Of a stretch of DNA of 64,000 bases, positions 8,661 through 17,267 are shown in pieces. The position numbers and the translations under genes were made by a program. Origin of the DNA: Lentzea sp. NBRC 105346 (lineage in GTDB: Bacteria > Actinomycetota > Actinomycetes > Mycobacteriales > Pseudonocardiaceae); contig NZ_BSTQ01000015.1 of assembly GCF_030269605.1 (NCBI RefSeq), forward strand, positions 124,001-188,000. Reading direction: 5' to 3'. Each line of letters begins with the position of its first letter. The stretch's first letter is position 1. Below the pieces are notes generated by a model. That model saw only the letters and a program-made list of their open reading frames with translations, had not been told where the DNA came from and searched no databases.

Positions 8661-9836
8661 TCAGACCAATCGGTCCGGTACCGCCGCTGCGGTGACTCCA
8701 TCGGACGACAATTGACGGATCTGCTGCGCTGGGTAACCGAGTTCGGCCAACACCTCGTCGTTGTGCTCACCGAGGTACGGTGCGTGCCGCCGAATGGACG
8801 CCGGCGTTTCCGAGAATTCCACGGGTGTCGGCACGACGCGGACCGTGCCCTCGGTCGGATGTTCCATTGTGTCCAATCGAGACACCACGTCGTCGAGATC
8901 CGTGACCCGGCCGAACGGGATGCTCTTCGTGGCGCACAACGCCTCCCACTCGTCGGTGGTGCGTTCGAGCGCGAGCTTCTCGACGACGTCGTAGAACGCC
9001 TCGAAGTGCTGGTACAGCGCGTCGCTGGAGGAGAACCGCGGATCGGTCGCCAGATCGGGCCGCCCGGCGACGTGGAAGAAGTCGGCCACGTTGCGCGGCC
9101 CGTACATCGCGATGCACGCCATGCCGTCCTTGGTCCGCACCGGCCGGTGGTTGGGTGCCAGCGACCGCGGGAAGCCGAACGGGCCGTGCCGCGGTTCGAA
9201 CGTGTCGCCGCCGAGGTGCTCGACGAGGTTGAACGCCAGCATGGTGTCCGTCATGGGCACCTCGATGCGCTGTCCGCGGCCGGTCTTACCTCTGTGCAGC
9301 AACGCGGCGAGCACGGAGTAGGCGATCGTCAGCGAGCTGACCTTGTCCGCCACGATGGTCGGCACATATCCGGGGGTGCCGGATTTCCGGCGCATCAGGT
9401 CGACCGTGCCCGAGGCGCCCTGCACGATCTCGTCGTACGCGGCGCGGTCCCTGAGGTCGCCGCTGAACCCCTGGGCCGAGCAGTAGACGAGCCGCGGGTT
9501 GTCCAGCTGCTCGTAGGACAGCCCGAGCCGGTCCAGCGCCTGGGGCCGCAGGTTCGTGACGAGCACGTCCGCGGTGTCGATCAGGTCCAGCATGACCTTC
9601 AGTCCGCGCGGGTCCTTGAGGTTGAGCCCCACCGACCGTTTGTTGCGGTTCACGCCCAGCACCAGCGACGACATGCCCCGGCTGCGGTACGGCGGCGGGA
9701 CGCGCAGCGTGTCGCCGGCCGGTGCCTCGACCTTGATCACGTCGGCGCCGAGGTCGCCGAGGATCTGCGTCGCGTAGGGCCCCATCACGACCGTCGAGAA
9801 ATCGATCACCCGAATGTCATCCAAAGATCCGTGCAC
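8661..9836 (-). CDS. CaiB/BaiF family III CoA-transferase
   Basis: 391-residue protein of normal family length. The N-terminus IRVIDFSTVVMGPYATQILG and DVIKVEAPAGDTLR is the family nucleotide-binding start, and the catalytic aspartate is the D of RAAYDEIVQG near residue 140. It would move CoA between carboxylic acids; the acid is not predictable. GTG 9836 faces a 91-bp divergent promoter region holding a perfect inverted repeat. It is followed by GH85 after 16 bp, so the three genes CaiB, GH85 and SARP look like one transcript although the chemistry of the first is unrelated. Confidence 0.88.
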   Translation of the reverse strand: MHGSLDDIRVIDFSTVVMGPYATQILGDLGADVIKVEAPAGDTLRVPPPYRSRGMSSLVLGVNRNKRSVGLNLKDPRGLKVMLDLIDTADVLVTNLRPQALDRLGLSYEQLDNPRLVYCSAQGFSGDLRDRAAYDEIVQGASGTVDLMRRKSGTPGYVPTIVADKVSSLTIAYSVLAALLHRGKTGRGQRIEVPMTDTMLAFNLVEHLGGDTFEPRHGPFGFPRSLAPNHRPVRTKDGMACIAMYGPRNVADFFHVAGRPDLATDPRFSSSDALYQHFEAFYDVVEKLALERTTDEWEALCATKSIPFGRVTDLDDVVSRLDTMEHPTEGTVRVVPTPVEFSETPASIRRHAPYLGEHNDEVLAELGYPAQQIRQLSSDGVTAAAVPDRLV

Positions 9837-9862
9837 ATTGAAAACTTAGCTTCCCGATGTGT

Positions 9863-9884
9863 ATCGAAACGCGCTAGTTTCGAT
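9863..9884. promoter_or_regulatory. Perfect 8-bp inverted repeat between divergent CaiB and PETase-like genes
   Basis: ATCGAAAC-N6-GTTTCGAT with both arms identical. It lies in the 91 bp between two divergent starts and resembles a dimeric repressor operator. The binding protein is unknown. Confidence 0.55.
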
Positions 9885-9927
9885 GTGCCGCCGCATTTGG
9901 TTCCCTGCGACCGATGAGGTGTACACA

Positions 9928-10794
9928 GTGGTGCACATCAGACCAGGTGGATTCTGGGCAGCGCTCGTCACCTTGGCGCTCACCCTCGCGCCCCTCCCCG
10001 CCTACGCGGCGGACAACCCCTATGAACGCGGCCCCGCACCCACGGCCGCCGCACTGGAAGCCGCCCGCGGCCCGTTCGCCACGGCCACCGCGATCGTGGC
10101 CCGGCAGTCCGGGTTCGGCGGCGGCACGATCTACTACCCGACCAGCACCGCCGAGGGCACGTTCGGCGCGGTCGCGATCTCACCGGGCTACACGGCGTCG
10201 CAGAGCAGCGTCGCCTGGTACGGCCCGCGGCTCGCGTCCCACGGGTTCGTCGTCATCACCATCAACACGCTGTCGGTCTACGACGACCCGGACAGCCGCG
10301 GCAGGCAGCTGCTCGCCGCGCTCGACTACGTCGTGAGTTCTTCGACGGTGCGCAGCCGGGTGGACGGCACGCGGCTCGGCGTGATGGGCCACTCGATGGG
10401 CGGCGGCGGTGCCCTGCGCGCGTCGGTCACGCGGCCGGCCCTGCAGGCCGCGATCCCGCTCGCCGGCTGGCACTCCACCAAGAACTGGTCGGGCGTGAAG
10501 GTGCCGACCATGGTCGTCGGCGCGGAGAGTGACACGGTCGCCCCGGTGTCTTCGCACTCCGAGCCGTTCTACAACTCGATCACGGCCGCGCCTGACAAGG
10601 CGTACCTGGAGCTGAAGGGCGCGGGCCACTCGGCGCCGAGCACGCAGGGGCCGAACGTGACGATCGGCAAGTACAGCGTCTCGTGGCTCAAGAGGTTCAT
10701 CGACAACGACACCCGCTACGACCAGTTCCTCTGCCCACCTCCGCGCCCCGACTCAAGGATCTCGGAGTACCGAGACACCTGCCCCCACGCCTGA
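9928..10794 (+). CDS. Secreted cutinase/PET-hydrolase-like alpha/beta hydrolase
   Basis: 288 residues with a signal peptide ending PAYA-AD, then [10 protein letters not shown], the mature start typical of Thermobifida cutinases and PETases. The catalytic triad is S156 (GHSMG), D202 (ESDTVAP) and H234 (AGHSAPS); the 46- and 32-residue spacings equal those I recall for TfCut2 (S130/D176/H208). The oxyanion tyrosine (SPGYT) and substrate-stacking tryptophan (AGWHSTK) are present, and two C-terminal cysteines can form the conserved disulfide. GTG 9928 sits 8 nt after GAGG. Expected activity is ester or polyester hydrolysis outside the cell. Confidence 0.92.
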   Translation: MVHIRPGGFWAALVTLALTLAPLPAYAADNPYERGPAPTAAALEAARGPFATATAIVARQSGFGGGTIYYPTSTAEGTFGAVAISPGYTASQSSVAWYGPRLASHGFVVITINTLSVYDDPDSRGRQLLAALDYVVSSSTVRSRVDGTRLGVMGHSMGGGGALRASVTRPALQAAIPLAGWHSTKNWSGVKVPTMVVGAESDTVAPVSSHSEPFYNSITAAPDKAYLELKGAGHSAPSTQGPNVTIGKYSVSWLKRFIDNDTRYDQFLCPPPRPDSRISEYRDTCPHA

Positions 10795-10813
10795 CGGTAG
10801 AACTCACCCTGCC

Positions 10814-10853
10814 GGAAGGTGGGACTCGCGACTATCCGCGAGTCCCACCTTCC
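10814..10853. terminator. 17-bp perfect stem-loop after the hydrolase gene
   Basis: Arms 10814-10830 and 10837-10853 are perfectly complementary around a 6-nt loop, without a U tract. It ends only 9 bp before the next gene's GTG, so it must either insulate a leaderless downstream start or lie in its 5' leader. Confidence 0.7.
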
Positions 10854-10861
10854 CGCACCCC

Positions 10862-13318
10862 GTGTCCCACACTGGTGGTGTGGACGGGAGATTCGTGGGG
10901 CGGGCGCGTGAGCTTGAGCTGTTGCGTGCTGCTCGCGGGCGCGTCGTGCTCGTCGTGGGTGAGGCCGGGATCGGCAAGTCCGCCCTGGTCGCGCACCTCG
11001 ACGCCGTCGTCGGACGGGCCGTCGCCGACGAAGGTGCGCCCGAGTTCTGGCCCTGGCTGCGTGTGCTCGACGGCGTGGGGCTGAGCCGGGACCTGCTGAC
11101 CGTCGACCCGCTGCCGGGGGAGTCACGGGCGGCCGCACGGTTCCGCGCCATCACCCGGTGCGCCGACGAACTGCGCGGGACCGCACACACCATCGTCCTG
11201 GAAGACCTGCACTGGGCGGACGACGCCTCGATCCGCCTGCTGGCGCACCTGTCCATCGAGGACGGACCGACGGTGATCGCGACCAGTCGCGAAATGATGG
11301 ACGTGCCGAACGCGCGGATCGTCCGGCTGGGACCGTTGAGCCTCACCGACGTCGCCGAGTACGCGGGCCCGCAGCACGCCGAAGAGTTGTTGCGCCGCAG
11401 CGGAGGCAACCCGCTGTACCTGCGCCTGCTGTCCACAACGGACTCGAACGACGGCGAGCTGGCCCACCTCGTCAAGGCGCGGCTCGAACCCCTGCGGAAG
11501 TCCACAAGAGAGCTGCTCGACCGGGCAGCGGTCGTCGGCGACGACGTCGACCTCGACCTGATCGGAGAAGAGGGGCTCGACGAGGCGATCGCCGCCGGCC
11601 TGCTCACCGACGACCCGGCGAGCCCGCACACCGTCCGCTGGTCGCACACGCTGCTGCGCGAGGCGGTCTACGACGCGTTGCCGCGACGTCGAAGGATCGA
11701 ACTGCACCGGCAGCTGGCCGAGCGGACCACGGGCACCGACCGCGCCCGGCACCTGCTGCGGGGCGGCACGAAGGAGGAGGCACGGGCCGCGTGCCGGGAG
11801 GTCGGCTGGTTCGAACGCGCCCTGCCGCTCGCCGACACCGACGCCGAACGCGCCGAGCTGCACCTGGACATCGCCGAGCAGCTGTACCAGGAAGGCCTGG
11901 TCATGAAGGCGCTCGACCACTGCGAGCGCGCGTCGGACCTCGGCGATGCCGACGTGACAGCACGGGCGGCGGTCGTGGTGCGGGACGTGCAGGGCGAGGC
12001 GGTCGACCGGATCGTGGCGCTGTGCGTCCGGGCGCGGGAGCTGCTCGGCGACGAGGACAGCGCCCGGCACGCCAAGGTGCTCGCCCAGCAGGCGAAGCTG
12101 CTCGCCGACACACGGGGGCGCGCGCACGTCCGGCCGCTGACCGCGCGGGCACTGGAGATGGCCGACCGATCGGGCGATCCCGACGCGATCGTCTCCGCCA
12201 TGAAGGCGCGTCTCCTGCTCGTCGACAGCGTCGCGGAGGTGCTCCAACTGGGCAGCCGCATGATCGCCACGGGCAAGCCGGAGAACGCGCTGTGGGGCCA
12301 CGCGTGGCGGATCGACGGGTCGTTCTGGCTCGGCGCGATCGACCAGATCGACGCCGAGCTCGCCGAGCTGGGCGGGCTCGCGGACCGGATGCGCTGGCCG
12401 TTGGCCCGCTGGCACCACACCAGGTCGAGGGCGGCGCGGGCCGAGCTCGTCGGCCGGTTCGCCGAGGCGGAACGGCTGGCGCTGGAGTGCCGCGACATCG
12501 CGATGGGCATCGAGGACGGGTCCGCGATCGGGCTGTTCTACTCGTTCACGCAGCAGCTGGCGCGGTTCACCGGCGACTTCGACAAGTACGAGCTGCCCGA
12601 GCACATGGCCGAGATCGCCATGTACCTCCCGATCTACCTCAGCGCGAACGCGATGGTGTCGGTGGCGAAGGGCGACCGCGACGCCGTCCGGTTCGCCTAC
12701 GAACGCCTGTGCCCGATGATTCCGACGATGCCCGACGAGCTGCGGTGGCCGAACACCGGCATGTTCACCGCGCAGGTGGCGCTGTGGCTGGGCGAGCTCG
12801 AGTTCGCGCCGCTGCTGTACGACAACCTGCTGCCGCTCAAGGCGTACTACGCCAACCAGTCGCCCGGCTGCGAGGGCTCGGTGAGCCGCGTCCTCGGCAT
12901 GCTCGCCGCCGCGCTCGGCCGCACCGAGGATGCCGTCGCGCACCTGAACGATGCCATCGCGATGGAGAAGCGCATCGGCGCCCTGCCGTTCCTCGCCATG
13001 GCCCAGTTCGAGCTGGCCAAGGTGACCAGGCGGGACGAGCTGCTGGAGTCCGCCGTGCGCATCGCGCGCCACCTCGGGATGAAGCCGCTGGTGAAGCAGA
13101 TCGAGGCGCTGACGGCGATCCCGCTGACGGCCCGCGAGCAGGAGATCGCGCTGATGCTCGCCGACGGACTGGCGAACAAGGCGATCGCGGCGAAGCTCGT
13201 GCTGTCGGAGCGGACCGTCGAGACGCACGTGCGCAACCTGCTGCTCAAGCTCGGCCTGGAGAACCGGACCCAGGTCGCCGGCTGGGTCGTACGTAGTGGA
13301 CTTACGTGGTCGCACTGA
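10862..13318 (+). CDS. LAL-type LuxR-family regulator with AAA ATPase domain
   Basis: 818 residues. An N-terminal ATPase domain has Walker A GEAGIGKS near residue 35 and Walker B-like TIVLEDLHWAD near residue 110. A long helical TPR-like middle follows, and a C-terminal LuxR helix-turn-helix occupies about 755-815 (LTAREQEIALMLADGLANKA, SERTVETHVRNLLLKL). Such large ATP-binding LuxR proteins usually activate metabolic or secondary-metabolite genes in response to a ligand. The start is GTG 10862, or GTG 10880 just before DGRFVGRAREL; neither has a clear ribosome site. Targets are unknown. Confidence 0.87.
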   Translation: MSHTGGVDGRFVGRARELELLRAARGRVVLVVGEAGIGKSALVAHLDAVVGRAVADEGAPEFWPWLRVLDGVGLSRDLLTVDPLPGESRAAARFRAITRCADELRGTAHTIVLEDLHWADDASIRLLAHLSIEDGPTVIATSREMMDVPNARIVRLGPLSLTDVAEYAGPQHAEELLRRSGGNPLYLRLLSTTDSNDGELAHLVKARLEPLRKSTRELLDRAAVVGDDVDLDLIGEEGLDEAIAAGLLTDDPASPHTVRWSHTLLREAVYDALPRRRRIELHRQLAERTTGTDRARHLLRGGTKEEARAACREVGWFERALPLADTDAERAELHLDIAEQLYQEGLVMKALDHCERASDLGDADVTARAAVVVRDVQGEAVDRIVALCVRARELLGDEDSARHAKVLAQQAKLLADTRGRAHVRPLTARALEMADRSGDPDAIVSAMKARLLLVDSVAEVLQLGSRMIATGKPENALWGHAWRIDGSFWLGAIDQIDAELAELGGLADRMRWPLARWHHTRSRAARAELVGRFAEAERLALECRDIAMGIEDGSAIGLFYSFTQQLARFTGDFDKYELPEHMAEIAMYLPIYLSANAMVSVAKGDRDAVRFAYERLCPMIPTMPDELRWPNTGMFTAQVALWLGELEFAPLLYDNLLPLKAYYANQSPGCEGSVSRVLGMLAAALGRTEDAVAHLNDAIAMEKRIGALPFLAMAQFELAKVTRRDELLESAVRIARHLGMKPLVKQIEALTAIPLTAREQEIALMLADGLANKAIAAKLVLSERTVETHVRNLLLKLGLENRTQVAGWVVRSGLTWSH

Positions 13319-13353
13319 GGTGCCCGGCCCCGCGGATCCCGAGCATTGGCCAC

Positions 13354-13830
13354 ATGTTCGCCACCATCAAAGACATCGCACAGATTCCGGACGGTGCCCA
13401 CCGCCTCCAGCAGGTGGGTACGGGAGACAGGACGATCCTCGCGTTCTGGGCGACCGAGCAGGACGCCAAGGAGGCCTCGGACCAGGTCTACGAGGTCGAG
13501 GACACGATCACCGGCCCGTCGGCGGGTGGTCCGCGCGTCTGCTGCACGCTCGTGTTCATGGACGGTCCGCTGAGCCAGGAGCGGTGGGATGCCGGCGCGT
13601 TCGCGCACGAGCGGCGCATCAAGCCGTTCCTGGAGGGCTACGACGGGTACGTCGACGGCTGCGTGCTGGTCGACAAGGTGAAGCGGTCCGCCGTCGCGGT
13701 CGGCTTCGCCACGTCGTTCGAGAAGGCCGACGAGATCGGCAAGGCGGTCAACTCGATGGAGCTCGTGCCCGGCGAGGACCCGGCTCTCCTCACCGGCCCC
13801 GACCGAATCGAGCTCTACCGCGTTCTCTGA
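13354..13830 (+). CDS. Conserved hypothetical protein, possible dimeric alpha-beta barrel
   Basis: 158-residue soluble protein starting MFATIKDIAQIPDG. It contains two similar-looking halves (ILAFWATEQDAKEASDQVYE and SAVAVGFATSFEKADEIGKA, each preceding a helix), a pattern that suggests a duplicated ferredoxin-like fold such as in monooxygenase-like ABM proteins, but I do not recognise the family. The ATG was chosen over upstream in-frame extension because the extension overlaps the LuxR gene. It follows that gene by 35 bp and ends just before a strong terminator. Confidence 0.65.
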   Translation: MFATIKDIAQIPDGAHRLQQVGTGDRTILAFWATEQDAKEASDQVYEVEDTITGPSAGGPRVCCTLVFMDGPLSQERWDAGAFAHERRIKPFLEGYDGYVDGCVLVDKVKRSAVAVGFATSFEKADEIGKAVNSMELVPGEDPALLTGPDRIELYRVL

Positions 13831-13840
13831 CCGAGGGGTG

Positions 13841-13891
13841 CCGTTATGGCCACCTTCACTGCGTCCAGCGCAGTGAAGGTGGCCATAACGG
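13841..13891. terminator. 23-bp perfect palindromic terminator between convergent genes
   Basis: Arms 13841-13863 and 13869-13891 begin CCGTTATGGCCACCTTC and pair perfectly across a 5-nt loop. It serves both the small hypothetical gene and the convergent FtsX gene. There is no U tract. Confidence 0.85.
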
Positions 13892-13897
13892 TGGTTC

Positions 13898-16414
13898 CTA
13901 CTCGTAGGCGATGGCGTCCAGGACGTTGAGGCGGGCGGCGCGGATCGCGGGCAGGATCGCCGCGACCACACCGACCACCGCGGCCACCACCAGGTACTGA
14001 ACCATCGTCATCCACGGGAACCCGAGCTCCGTGATGCCCTCGTCCTTCAGCGCCGCGACGGTCGCGACGCCGAGCGCCGTACCGACCGCGATGCCGAGCA
14101 CCGCGCCGAACACCGAGATGACGATCGACTCGACGGTGATCATCCGCATCACCTGGGCGCGCCTCATACCGATGGCGCGCAACAGGCCCAGCTCGCGGGT
14201 CCGTTCGATCACCGACAACGCCAGCGTGTTGATCACGCCCAGCACCGCGATGATGATCGCCAGCGCCAGCAGGATCTGGATCATCAGCAGGACCGTGTCG
14301 AACTGCGAGGTCTGCTGCTTCACGAACGCGCTGCGGTCCTGCACCGAGACCTCGGGGTTGTCCGCGAAGAACGGCTCGATGGACTTCTGCACGTCCGTGA
14401 CCGACGCGCCCGAGTTCACCTGTACGAACGCGTTGTTCAGCTGCGGGATCCGCAGGTGCTCGATCGCGCTCGACGACAGCACCATCCCCTGCATCACCTG
14501 AGACTTGGCCCAGACGAACGCGACGGTGAACGTCGTCGCCTCACCCTTGGCCAGCTGGATCCTCATGGTGCTGCCGAGCTTCAGGTTCTTCTGCGTCGCG
14601 TAGTCCTCGCTGATCGCCATCTGCGTGGCGCCGAGCGGTGCGAACGTGCCTTCCTTGGCCTGCAGCCCGAACTGCTGCTGCATCGCGAGCACGTCCGTGA
14701 CCGAGGAGACCCAGGACTGCTCGTCGTTGACGAGCGCGGGCTCACCCGCGAAGCCGAACGCCGAGCGCACGCCGGGCTTCGCCTTGATCTTGTCGATCGT
14801 GTCGACCGCGAAGTGGGCCGACGTCCCGTCGGCGCCGGTCTCGCCGGAGATGATCAGGTCGGAGCGCACCTGGGTGTCGGCGAGCTTCGTGATGGACGCC
14901 GTCGCGGACGTCAGCACGACGCTCACACCGGTGATCAGGGCGATGCCGACCATCAGCGCCGCGGCCGTGATCGCGGTCCGGCGCGGGTTGCGCGCCGAGT
15001 TGCGCCGGCCCAGCAGGCCCGGCATCGACCACGACAGCAGGCGCCCGATCAGCGACACCATGGGGCGCGACACCAGCGGCGTCAGCAAAGCGACGCCGAC
15101 GAAGGCCGCCAGCACACCGCCGAAGATCAGCACCAGGCTCTGCTGGACGAACCCGAATCCCATCGCGGTGCCACCGGCCGCGAGGATCAGCGCACCGGCC
15201 ACCGTCGGCCGGGTGAGCGGACGGTCCGGCGTCGCCGCCTCCCGCATCGCCGCGACCGGCGCGATCCGCGACGCCCGCAGCGCGGGCATGACCGCCGCGA
15301 TGAGAGTCACCACGATGCCCACCGCGAACGACGAGATCACCGCGGACATCGGCAGGCCGATGCCGGCCAGCTTGAGGTTGCCGCCGCCGAACGTGGCGAA
15401 GAAGTTCGCCAGCAACGCACCCACACCGAAGCCCGCGCCGAGGCCGACGACGGACGCGATCAGGCCGATCACGAACGCCTCCAGCACGACCGAGCCGATG
15501 ACCTGTCCGCGGCTCGCGCCCATCGACCGCAGCAACGCGAGCTCACGGGTGCGCTGCGCGACGATGATGGAGAACGTGTTGAGGATGATGAAGATGCCGA
15601 CGAACAAGGCGATCCCGGCGAACGCCAGCAGGATGTAGTTGAAGAACTTCAGCCCCTCCTGGATCTGGTCGGCCTGGTCCTTCGCGAGCTGCGTGCCCGT
15701 CTTCACCACGTAGTCGCCGCCGAGCTCGGAGCTCAGCCGGTCGCGCAGCTGGTCCTGCGACGTGCCCGCGGCGGCGGTGACCTTGATGTCGGTGAACGTG
15801 TCCTTCTGCCCCAGCAACAGTTGCTGCGCAACGGGTTCGGTGAACCCAGCACTCAGTTCACCGCCGAGCGAATCACGGCCGCCGGGGTAGCCGAAGATTC
15901 CAGCGACGGTGAACTTCTTCTTGGGCTCCAACGTGATCAGCTCGATCTGGTCGCCCACCTTGAACCCGCCGGTGGACGCCAGGAATGCGTTGATCGTGAC
16001 CTGGGTGTCGGTCTTCGGGCCGGTGCCGTCGCGCATCTCGATCTGCGACTCGTCACCGGTCCACGCGAAGCCAAGGCGCGGCGCGCCCGCGGTCGTGAGG
16101 ACCTTGCCGTTCTTGCCGATCGCCCGCGCGGAGCCGTTGACCTGCCCGACCGCCTTCTCGACACCGTTGACGGCCTCGACCCGGTCGACCATCGTCGCCG
16201 GCAGCGTGCCCGGCGAACCCGCCTTCTCCTTGGCGGTGACGGAGACGTCCACGCCGGAGTAGACGTTGGTGAACAGGTCGGTGAACGAGCGGTTCAGCGT
16301 GTCGGTGAGCACGAACGAGCCGGACACGAACATCACGCCGAGCACGACCGCCAGCGCGGACAGCACCAGACGGAGCTTGCGTGACAGCAAACTCTTCAGT
16401 GTGGCTCTTAACAT
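13898..16414 (-). CDS. FtsX-like ABC transporter permease (two-module)
   Basis: 838 residues with an N-terminal helix after LKSLLSRKLRLVLSALAVVLGV, a large extracytoplasmic domain (about 50-250), three helices, a second extracytoplasmic domain (about 520-680) and three final helices ending LNVLDAIAYE. Both FtsX modules carry the SMGASRGQV / RAIGMRRAQV coupling motif. This is the layout of actinomycete MacB/LolCDE-like export or mechanotransmission systems. ATG 16414 forms TGATG with the ATPase stop and has GGGG 7 nt upstream; GTG 16417 is the alternative. Substrate is unknown. Confidence 0.9.
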   Translation of the reverse strand: MLRATLKSLLSRKLRLVLSALAVVLGVMFVSGSFVLTDTLNRSFTDLFTNVYSGVDVSVTAKEKAGSPGTLPATMVDRVEAVNGVEKAVGQVNGSARAIGKNGKVLTTAGAPRLGFAWTGDESQIEMRDGTGPKTDTQVTINAFLASTGGFKVGDQIELITLEPKKKFTVAGIFGYPGGRDSLGGELSAGFTEPVAQQLLLGQKDTFTDIKVTAAAGTSQDQLRDRLSSELGGDYVVKTGTQLAKDQADQIQEGLKFFNYILLAFAGIALFVGIFIILNTFSIIVAQRTRELALLRSMGASRGQVIGSVVLEAFVIGLIASVVGLGAGFGVGALLANFFATFGGGNLKLAGIGLPMSAVISSFAVGIVVTLIAAVMPALRASRIAPVAAMREAATPDRPLTRPTVAGALILAAGGTAMGFGFVQQSLVLIFGGVLAAFVGVALLTPLVSRPMVSLIGRLLSWSMPGLLGRRNSARNPRRTAITAAALMVGIALITGVSVVLTSATASITKLADTQVRSDLIISGETGADGTSAHFAVDTIDKIKAKPGVRSAFGFAGEPALVNDEQSWVSSVTDVLAMQQQFGLQAKEGTFAPLGATQMAISEDYATQKNLKLGSTMRIQLAKGEATTFTVAFVWAKSQVMQGMVLSSSAIEHLRIPQLNNAFVQVNSGASVTDVQKSIEPFFADNPEVSVQDRSAFVKQQTSQFDTVLLMIQILLALAIIIAVLGVINTLALSVIERTRELGLLRAIGMRRAQVMRMITVESIVISVFGAVLGIAVGTALGVATVAALKDEGITELGFPWMTMVQYLVVAAVVGVVAAILPAIRAARLNVLDAIAYE

Positions 16415-17163
16415 CACTGCGCCCCGACAAAGGCGTCGAGGTGCTTCATCGTCTCGAGCACGGCGTCCGCGGTCGGGTCCAGGATCTCGTTCACGATCAG
16501 GCCGTCCGCCAGGAAGATGACGCGGTCGGCGTAGGACGCGGCGTTCGGGTCGTGCGTCACCATGACGATCGTCTGGCCGAACTCACGCGCCGACTTCTGC
16601 AGGAATCCCAGCACCTCCGCGCCGGAACGCGAGTCCAGGTTGCCGGTCGGCTCGTCGGCGAACACGACCTCCGGCCGCGAAACCAACGCGCGGGCGCACG
16701 CCACGCGCTGCTGCTGGCCACCGCTGAGCTGGGTGGGCCGGTGGCTGAGCCGGTCGCGCAGGCCGACCGTGTCGATCACGGTGTCGAACCACGCGCGGTC
16801 GACCTTCCGGCCGCCGATCGCCAGCGGCAGCGTGATGTTCTCCTCCGCCGTCAGCGTGGGCAGCAGGTTGAACTGCTGGAAGACGAACCCGACCTGGTCG
16901 CGGCGCAGCTCGGTGAGTCCCTTGTCCTTCAGGCCCGTCACCTTGGTGTCGCCGATCCACACCTCGCCCTTGGTCACATCGTCCAACCCGGCAAGGCAGT
17001 GCATGAGGGTCGACTTGCCCGAACCGGACGGCCCCATGATCGCGGTGAACCGCTCGCGTTCGAACTCCACGCTCACCCCCGCGAGCGCGGTCACGGCGGC
17101 GTCGCCGGACCCGTAAGACTTCCACACGTCGACGGCACTGGCCGCGACTCCGGACGTTCCCAC
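16414..17163 (-). CDS. ABC transporter ATPase of the LolD/MacB class
   Basis: 249-residue ATPase for the FtsX-like permease. Walker A GPSGSGKST is at 44-52, and the Q-loop VGFVFQQFNLLPTL, signature LSGGQQQR and Walker B VVFADEPTGNLD are all intact. The tail carries the extra IVMVTHDPNAASYADRVIFL block of this class. GTG 17163 is chosen because GAGAGGGG stands 7 nt upstream; a longer frame to 17232 exists but lacks a ribosome site. It is one operon with the permease. Confidence 0.92.
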   Translation of the reverse strand: MGTSGVAASAVDVWKSYGSGDAAVTALAGVSVEFERERFTAIMGPSGSGKSTLMHCLAGLDDVTKGEVWIGDTKVTGLKDKGLTELRRDQVGFVFQQFNLLPTLTAEENITLPLAIGGRKVDRAWFDTVIDTVGLRDRLSHRPTQLSGGQQQRVACARALVSRPEVVFADEPTGNLDSRSGAEVLGFLQKSAREFGQTIVMVTHDPNAASYADRVIFLADGLIVNEILDPTADAVLETMKHLDAFVGAQ

Positions 17164-17267
17164 CTGAGTGCCCCTCTCAAAGACGTTTCGCCACATCTTG
17201 CTTGCTGCGCTTCGAAACCGAGTCGGGAACAACCCGGATAGGACCCTGGACTACTCGCCGTGCCCGG

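Noticed and set aside
14456-16384. 642-codon frame opposite the FtsX permease
   Set aside because: Rich in Arg, Asp and His with no recognisable domain. The permease frame is conserved and in an operon.
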